A program made the translations under genes and the position numbers. From Cellvibrionales bacterium UBA2511 (GTDB lineage Bacteria; Pseudomonadota; Gammaproteobacteria; Pseudomonadales; Porticoccaceae): a stretch of DNA of 11,420 nucleotides. The stretch spans positions 7,687 to 19,106 of the forward strand of contig DDNV01000104.1 of the NCBI GenBank assembly GCA_002341315.1, read 5' to 3'. The notes beneath the pieces were generated by a model. The model saw only the letters and a list, made by a program, of their open reading frames with translations. It had not been told where the DNA came from and searched no databases. The first letter of the stretch is position 1. Every line of letters starts with the position of its first letter. Below, in pieces: positions 8,192 to 11,420 of the stretch.

Positions 8192-8215
8192 AAAACCGGG
8201 GCACAATCAGTCACC

Positions 8216-9061
8216 ATGATGGGCAATGAACCTCTGCAGCTGTTGGCTGATTTCGTACACCGTTACCCGGACTTGCTGGTATTGAGTGGTGCCGGTATCA
8301 GTGCCTCATCGGGCGTACCGACTTACCGGAACAATGAGGGGCAATGGCAGCGCAGGCCACCGGTACAGCATGGGGATTTCCTCAATAACCACGGCACCCG
8401 GCAACGCTTCTGGGCCCGCAATATGGTGGGCTGGCGCTTTATGCGTGATGCCAGCCCCAGTCCTTCACACTTTGCCCTGGCTGCGCTGGAAGCGCTGGGT
8501 ATGATTCGTTCAGTGGTGACCCAGAATGTGGATGGGTTACATCAGCGGGCAGGAAGTCGTCGCGTGATAGACCTTCATGGTCGGATTGACCGTGTGCGTT
8601 GCCTGGGCTGTGATGCGTTATTTCACCGGGAAGACATTCAGCGTTGGCTGGAGCAGCACAACCGTCCTTTTGCACAACAGGTGGGGGAGGTTGGGCCGGA
8701 TGGTGACGCGGAGCTGGACGAGCTGGATTATTCAGCGCTACAGGTGTGCGAATGCCAATCTTGCGGGGGTACTCTCAAGCCGGATGCGGTGTTTTTTGGC
8801 GGTACGGTGCCGCAGCAGGTGGTTGCCGAGGCGGCCGCAGAACTTCAGCGTGCCGAGGCCCTGTTGGTGGTGGGTTCTTCCCTGATGGTTTATTCCGGGT
8901 TCCGTTTTTGTCGCTGGGCCGTGGCGCAGGGCAAACCGATTGCGGTGATCAATCAGGGCAAAACCCGGGCGGATGAGCTGGCGTCCCTGAAGCTGACCTT
9001 GCCCTGTGACGAATTATTGCCAGCCCTTGTCAGCCACTTGTGGGCCGGTGTGGCTGGTTAG
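8216..9061 (+). CDS. SIRT4-like class II sirtuin, NAD-dependent protein deacylase or ADP-ribosyltransferase
   Basis: This 281-residue protein is a complete Sir2 domain. Blocks in order are SGAGISASSGVPTYR (24-38), RPPVQHGDF then RQRFWARNMVGW (class II hallmarks shared with human SIRT4), TQNVDGLHQRAG (102-113), catalytic H121 in DLHG, zinc cysteines C129/C132 and C180/C183, LKPDAVFFGG (187-196), VVGSSLMVYSG (218-228) and a C-terminal LKL-PCDELLP. Sirtuins use NAD to remove acyl groups from lysine, or to ADP-ribosylate. The bacterial SIRT4-like branch is little studied, so the substrate is unknown. The usual aspartate of GIPDYR is T36 here. ATG codons at 8216 and 8219 are both possible starts; neither has a clear Shine-Dalgarno. 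It diverges from proA and ends eight bases from the convergent Lon-domain gene. Confidence 0.93.
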   Translation: MMGNEPLQLLADFVHRYPDLLVLSGAGISASSGVPTYRNNEGQWQRRPPVQHGDFLNNHGTRQRFWARNMVGWRFMRDASPSPSHFALAALEALGMIRSVVTQNVDGLHQRAGSRRVIDLHGRIDRVRCLGCDALFHREDIQRWLEQHNRPFAQQVGEVGPDGDAELDELDYSALQVCECQSCGGTLKPDAVFFGGTVPQQVVAEAAAELQRAEALLVVGSSLMVYSGFRFCRWAVAQGKPIAVINQGKTRADELASLKLTLPCDELLPALVSHLWAGVAG

Positions 9062-9069
9062 TTGGGCGG

Positions 9070-9660
9070 CTAGCTCTGGCTCATTGTGATTAGCCAGTTG
9101 CGAATTTGTTGCAGGCGTTCCCCCGGATCATTCAGCTCCAGCAGACTGATTCGCAGCTCCGGTTCTATGGGCAGCAGGCGGGCCAGTTGCCAGCCCAGTG
9201 CATTGGCATCCTGGGGGGCGACAGACGTTTCTTGCTGGGCGATCGGGTCACCTTCCGCCAGCGCCATCAGCAGATCGAGCAGATCCGCCGTTGAATCGTC
9301 CAGTTCAAGTGGCTCGTCCGGGGGGCAGAACCGGACAATACCGGTGACCAGACCATCCTGTTCCGACTCGCTATTGAGTAACTGAAACCGTTGATTGCCG
9401 CGGATCATGATACCCAGCAGGCCGTTTTCAAGTTGGCTCCAATCGATAATCTCGGCAATGACCCCCCAAGGGTAGACTCTGGGCACTGCGCCGACTTCTG
9501 ACCCCTCCAGTATGGGTACGATCCCGAAGGGCTGCTCTTTTTTAAAACACTCGGTGATCATCCGCAGATAGCGCTGCTCAAAAATCTGTAGATTGAGCGT
9601 CGTGCCCGGAAAAAGCGGCTGCGTCAGCGGAAAAATTGGCAGTCTGGTGGTTTCTGTCAT
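9070..9660 (-). CDS. Stand-alone LON peptidase substrate-binding domain protein
   Basis: This 196-residue protein matches only the N-terminal substrate-binding domain of Lon protease (PUA-like), without ATPase or peptidase. It opens with RLPIFPLTQPLFPGTTLNLQIFEQRYLRMI, followed by the FGIVPI strand, WGVIAEIIDWSQLENGLLGI and GNQRFQLL. A helical C-terminal half ends LLELNDPGERLQQI. Such single-domain proteins are widespread in proteobacteria. Their role is not established; a substrate or partner-binding role in protein quality control is only an inference. The start ATG has no good Shine-Dalgarno. It converges tail to tail on the sirtuin gene, and the DUF4124 gene on the same strand ends 74 bases upstream of it, so the two may or may not share a transcript. 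Confidence 0.9.
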   Translation of the reverse strand: MTETTRLPIFPLTQPLFPGTTLNLQIFEQRYLRMITECFKKEQPFGIVPILEGSEVGAVPRVYPWGVIAEIIDWSQLENGLLGIMIRGNQRFQLLNSESEQDGLVTGIVRFCPPDEPLELDDSTADLLDLLMALAEGDPIAQQETSVAPQDANALGWQLARLLPIEPELRISLLELNDPGERLQQIRNWLITMSQS

Positions 9661-9700
9661 GGTTTGCTAGGTTCCGGCAAGTGGCGATGATCCTGAGTGA

Positions 9701-9719
9701 GTTCTGGTGCGATCAGAAC
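9701..9719. repeat. Short inverted repeat between the DUF4124 and Lon-domain genes
   Basis: GTTCTG and CAGAAC form perfect six-base arms around a seven-base loop, 16 bases past the DUF4124 stop on the minus strand. There is no T-run after it, so a terminator role is weakly supported. Confidence 0.25.
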
Positions 9720-9734
9720 CGGGCCGGGATTTTC

Positions 9735-10241
9735 TCATTGATGTGGGGAGGGTGTCAGCAGTTTTGATTTCGGCACCAGTAGGCTGTCGTTATTGTAACG
9801 CTCACCACTGCGATAGCGTGGGGGATACCGCTGGGGTTTTTGCCAGAAAGGACGGTAGGGGTGGCGATTGTAATAGGGGTAATAATTGTTGTAGTAGTGC
9901 TCTTCCCGGTAGATCACCGGTGGTGTGGTCAATTGTTTGGGTATCATGGCCTCTTCAGCCTCTCTGCGGGCCTGGGTTCTTTTTTCCCGGTCCTGTTGCA
10001 GGCGTTCCGTGGTGTTGGCCATCTGTTCGATGCGGGCGTCCGCTTCATCTTGAACGCCATCTTTTCCGGCAGTGTCCGGCAGGGTCATGGTCTCCACCAG
10101 CACGGCATTTTCCAGCGGCGCATCGCTGTAAACCACGTTGCCGTTGATATCGACGGATTTGTAGACAGTCTGCCCCTGTGTCTGCACAGCAACCATAACC
10201 AGTGCCATCAGTGCCGCCTGTCTGATGCCTGTGATCCCCAT
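9735..10241 (-). CDS. Exported DUF4124-domain protein with tyrosine-rich tail
   Basis: From the ATG at 10241 the protein is 168 residues. That start has GAGGG five bases upstream; the ATG at 10262 adds seven residues and has no such site. Residues 1-24 look like a signal peptide. The DUF4124 motif VYKSVDINGNVVYSDAP (26-42) follows directly at the mature N-terminus, as is typical. Residues about 65-98 are charged and probably helical or coiled coil (ERLQQDREKRTQARREAEEA). Residues 109-150 are a low-complexity tail with eleven tyrosines plus Pro, Arg and Asn. The domain is of unknown function and common in periplasmic proteins of proteobacteria. No catalytic residues are visible, so a structural or binding role is a guess. 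It diverges from the PAP2 gene. Confidence 0.82.
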   Translation of the reverse strand: MGITGIRQAALMALVMVAVQTQGQTVYKSVDINGNVVYSDAPLENAVLVETMTLPDTAGKDGVQDEADARIEQMANTTERLQQDREKRTQARREAEEAMIPKQLTTPPVIYREEHYYNNYYPYYNRHPYRPFWQKPQRYPPRYRSGERYNNDSLLVPKSKLLTPSPHQ

Positions 10242-10296
10242 ATCAACCCTCAAATCGTCCACTACGTTTTATTTTGACACTTTACCAGCTGCAAAG

Positions 10297-10372
10297 TTGT
10301 GACAGGCAATCTGTTTCACAGGATGGTCATATTTCGTTCATGTGGTTGTCACACGGGCTGCCTAATGTGTGA
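10297..10372. promoter_or_regulatory. Intergenic control region with clustered TGTGA half-sites
   Basis: The 134-base gap between the divergent DUF4124 and PAP2 starts holds TGTGA at 10298 and 10368 and TCACA at 10316 and 10349. TCACAC (10349-10354) and GTGTGA (10367-10372) form a perfect six-base inverted repeat around 12 bases. None pairs with the six-base spacing of a CRP site. A TTGACA at 10274-10279 lacks a good -10 box at normal distance. No promoter can be called firmly. Confidence 0.3.
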
Positions 10373-10375
10373 TTT

Positions 10376-10927
10376 ATGACAACACCAAAAGCGCTACAAA
10401 CACTCCACTTGCTCGATGTTGCCACTTTTTTGCGTATTGTGCAGTGGAATACCCGCAAGGGCATTCGAAGGTTTGCCCGTCTGGTCTCTTGCAGTGCCGA
10501 TGGCTGGCTCTATCCTGCAGTCCCCGCACTGGCGGCACTGTTCTCGATCCCCCTGGCGGTACAGTTACTGATTGTGCTGACAGTCGGCTTTACCATTGAA
10601 CGGGTCAGCTATTACGTGCTGAAAAACAGCTTCAGGCGCAACCGGCCGCCACGGGCCATTCCCGGTTACCAAAGCGTGATTACGGCATCGGATGAATTCA
10701 GTTTCCCCTCCGGGCATACCTCGGGTGCATTTCTGGTCGCCACCGCACTGACTATACTTCTGCCACCTGTTGGCATCGCGGGCTACCTTTATGGCTGGGC
10801 GGCGTTAGTGGCCCTGTCCCGAGTGATACTGGGCGTTCATTTTCCGTTGGATACGCTGGCCGGCGCTCTGCTTGGTGGCAGCCTTGCCTGGGTTGCCCTG
10901 CAATTAACGGGCAGTTTGTTGTTATGA
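10376..10927 (+). CDS. PAP2-family membrane phosphatase
   Basis: This 183-residue integral membrane protein carries all three phosphatidic-acid-phosphatase type 2 motifs: K83-x6-R90-P91 (KNSFRRNRP), P111-S-G-H114-T and S148-R149-x5-H155-xxx-D159 (SRVILGVHFPLD). H114 and H155 are the expected catalytic histidines. Hydrophobic segments near 47-72, 117-137, 138-155 and 160-183 are likely membrane helices. Members remove phosphate from lipid phosphates such as phosphatidate, phosphatidylglycerol phosphate or undecaprenyl pyrophosphate. The lipid here cannot be read from sequence. Because the stop overlaps the glycosyltransferase start (ATGA), a polyprenyl-linked sugar pathway is a reasonable inference. 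No Shine-Dalgarno precedes the ATG at 10376, so a slightly later start is possible, though the motifs are unaffected. Confidence 0.9.
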   Translation: MTTPKALQTLHLLDVATFLRIVQWNTRKGIRRFARLVSCSADGWLYPAVPALAALFSIPLAVQLLIVLTVGFTIERVSYYVLKNSFRRNRPPRAIPGYQSVITASDEFSFPSGHTSGAFLVATALTILLPPVGIAGYLYGWAALVALSRVILGVHFPLDTLAGALLGGSLAWVALQLTGSLLL

Positions 10928-11420
10928 GAATTTTCTACGGTGTGCAGGGCACGGGTAATGGGCATCTTTCCCGCGCCCGGGCGATGGCCAGAGCGCTTGA
11001 TCATTATCCGGATGTCCAGGTGGACTGGTTGTTTTCCGGCAGGCCGCGGGATGCGTACTTTGACATGGCGCCGTTTGATGATTTCCAGTGTCGGCGCGGA
11101 CTGACCTTCCATACCAGTGCCGGGCAACTGCAACCGCTGAAAACTTTGCAGCATGCCAGTCTGCTGACGTTGCACCGGGATATCAGGGCGCTGGATCTGA
11201 CAGGCTACGATCTGGTGATCAGTGACTACGAGCCAGTCACTGCCAGAGCAGCGCGTCGCCAGGGTATTCCCTGTGTCGGTATTGGCCACCAATACGCGTT
11301 CTCTTTTCCGGTTCCTCTGCGTGGCGGAAACTTGCTGAGTCGTACGATCCTGCAACGGTTTGCGCCAGTCACCATTCCGGTGGGTCTGCACTGGCACCAT
11401 TTTGATCAGCCGATATTGCC
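10924..11420 (+). CDS. MJ1255/VC2487-type glycosyltransferase, N-terminal part (runs off window)
   Basis: The frame is open from the ATG at 10924, inside the PAP2 stop, to the window edge. This gives 165 residues of a protein that would be expected to be more than 300 long. It begins MRIFYGVQGTGNGHLSRARA, the glycine-rich first loop typical of GT-B glycosyltransferases in the MJ1255/VC2487 group (related to the UDP-sugar enzymes MurG and GT28). DLVISDYEPVTARAARRQG (97-115) followed by PCVGIGHQ is the second conserved block. The nucleotide-sugar donor-binding half lies outside the window, so donor and acceptor are unknown. No signal peptide or membrane segment is seen. Coupling to a membrane lipid phosphatase suggests transfer of sugar to a lipid or envelope glycan. 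Confidence 0.82.
   Translation, partial: MRIFYGVQGTGNGHLSRARAMARALDHYPDVQVDWLFSGRPRDAYFDMAPFDDFQCRRGLTFHTSAGQLQPLKTLQHASLLTLHRDIRALDLTGYDLVISDYEPVTARAARRQGIPCVGIGHQYAFSFPVPLRGGNLLSRTILQRFAPVTIPVGLHWHHFDQPIL

Noticed and set aside
8072..8206. A 45-residue N-terminal extension of ProA from the ATG at 8206
   Set aside because: The 417-residue form from 8071 matches E. coli ProA exactly. The extension has no family similarity and would run through the TATAAT box and both inverted repeats.
9707..10147. A 146-codon plus-strand frame opposite the DUF4124 gene
   Set aside because: The minus-strand reading has a signal peptide, the DUF4124 motif and a Shine-Dalgarno; the plus-strand one has none of these.
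10298..10320. A CRP-type site (TGTGA with TCACA)
   Set aside because: The spacer is 13 bases, not the six that CRP needs.
10837..11400. A 187-codon minus-strand frame opposite PAP2 and the glycosyltransferase
   Set aside because: Both opposing genes have intact family motifs and are joined by an ATGA overlap.
1..11420. Mobile elements, CRISPR arrays, tRNA or other RNA genes, phage or defence genes
   Set aside because: No transposase or integrase motifs, direct-repeat arrays or tRNA-like cloverleaf sequences were seen; gene content and spacing are those of a stable chromosomal region.

Overview
This window reads as an ordinary chromosomal stretch from a gammaproteobacterium. Base composition is moderately GC-rich by eye. 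The genus cannot be fixed from this window. The evidence is the proA-nadD-rsfS-rlmH cluster (as in Pseudomonas relatives), a YhdP-family AsmA-like protein translationally coupled to a nitrilase-family amidase, a DUF4124 protein and an MJ1255/VC2487-type glycosyltransferase. Coding density is very high. No gap exceeds 150 bases, and I see no RNA gene, insertion sequence, prophage or CRISPR array.

Left block, plus strand, 1-5236: the 3' part of yhdP (cut by the window edge), then a NIT1-like deaminated-glutathione amidase starting inside the yhdP stop, then an exported MsrB-type methionine sulfoxide reductase with an unusual cysteine set, then a pyroglutamyl-peptidase I. The last three look like small-molecule, peptide or protein repair and clean-up enzymes. 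The tldD gene that often follows yhdP-nit in related bacteria is not there.

Middle block, minus strand, 8071 down to 5309: proA (proline synthesis), nadD (NAD synthesis), rsfS and rlmH (both acting on the large ribosomal subunit), with 6-15 base gaps, so probably one operon. It has a perfect TATAAT box upstream of proA and a probable terminator after rlmH, in the convergent gap with pcp.

Right block, 8216-11420: a SIRT4-like class II sirtuin diverges from proA across a 144-base control region holding two perfect 7-4-7 inverted repeats. It converges on a stand-alone Lon substrate-binding-domain protein (minus). Next comes an exported DUF4124 protein with a tyrosine-rich tail (minus). Diverging from that is a PAP2 membrane phosphatase overlapping by ATGA with an MJ1255-type glycosyltransferase that runs off the window, together suggesting a lipid-linked glycan step.

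I found no clear candidate for a wholly new system. The best leads are the paired inverted repeats between proA and the sirtuin, the NAD/glutamate-linked neighbourhood of that sirtuin, and two enzymes (MsrB-like and Pcp-like) with altered key residues.
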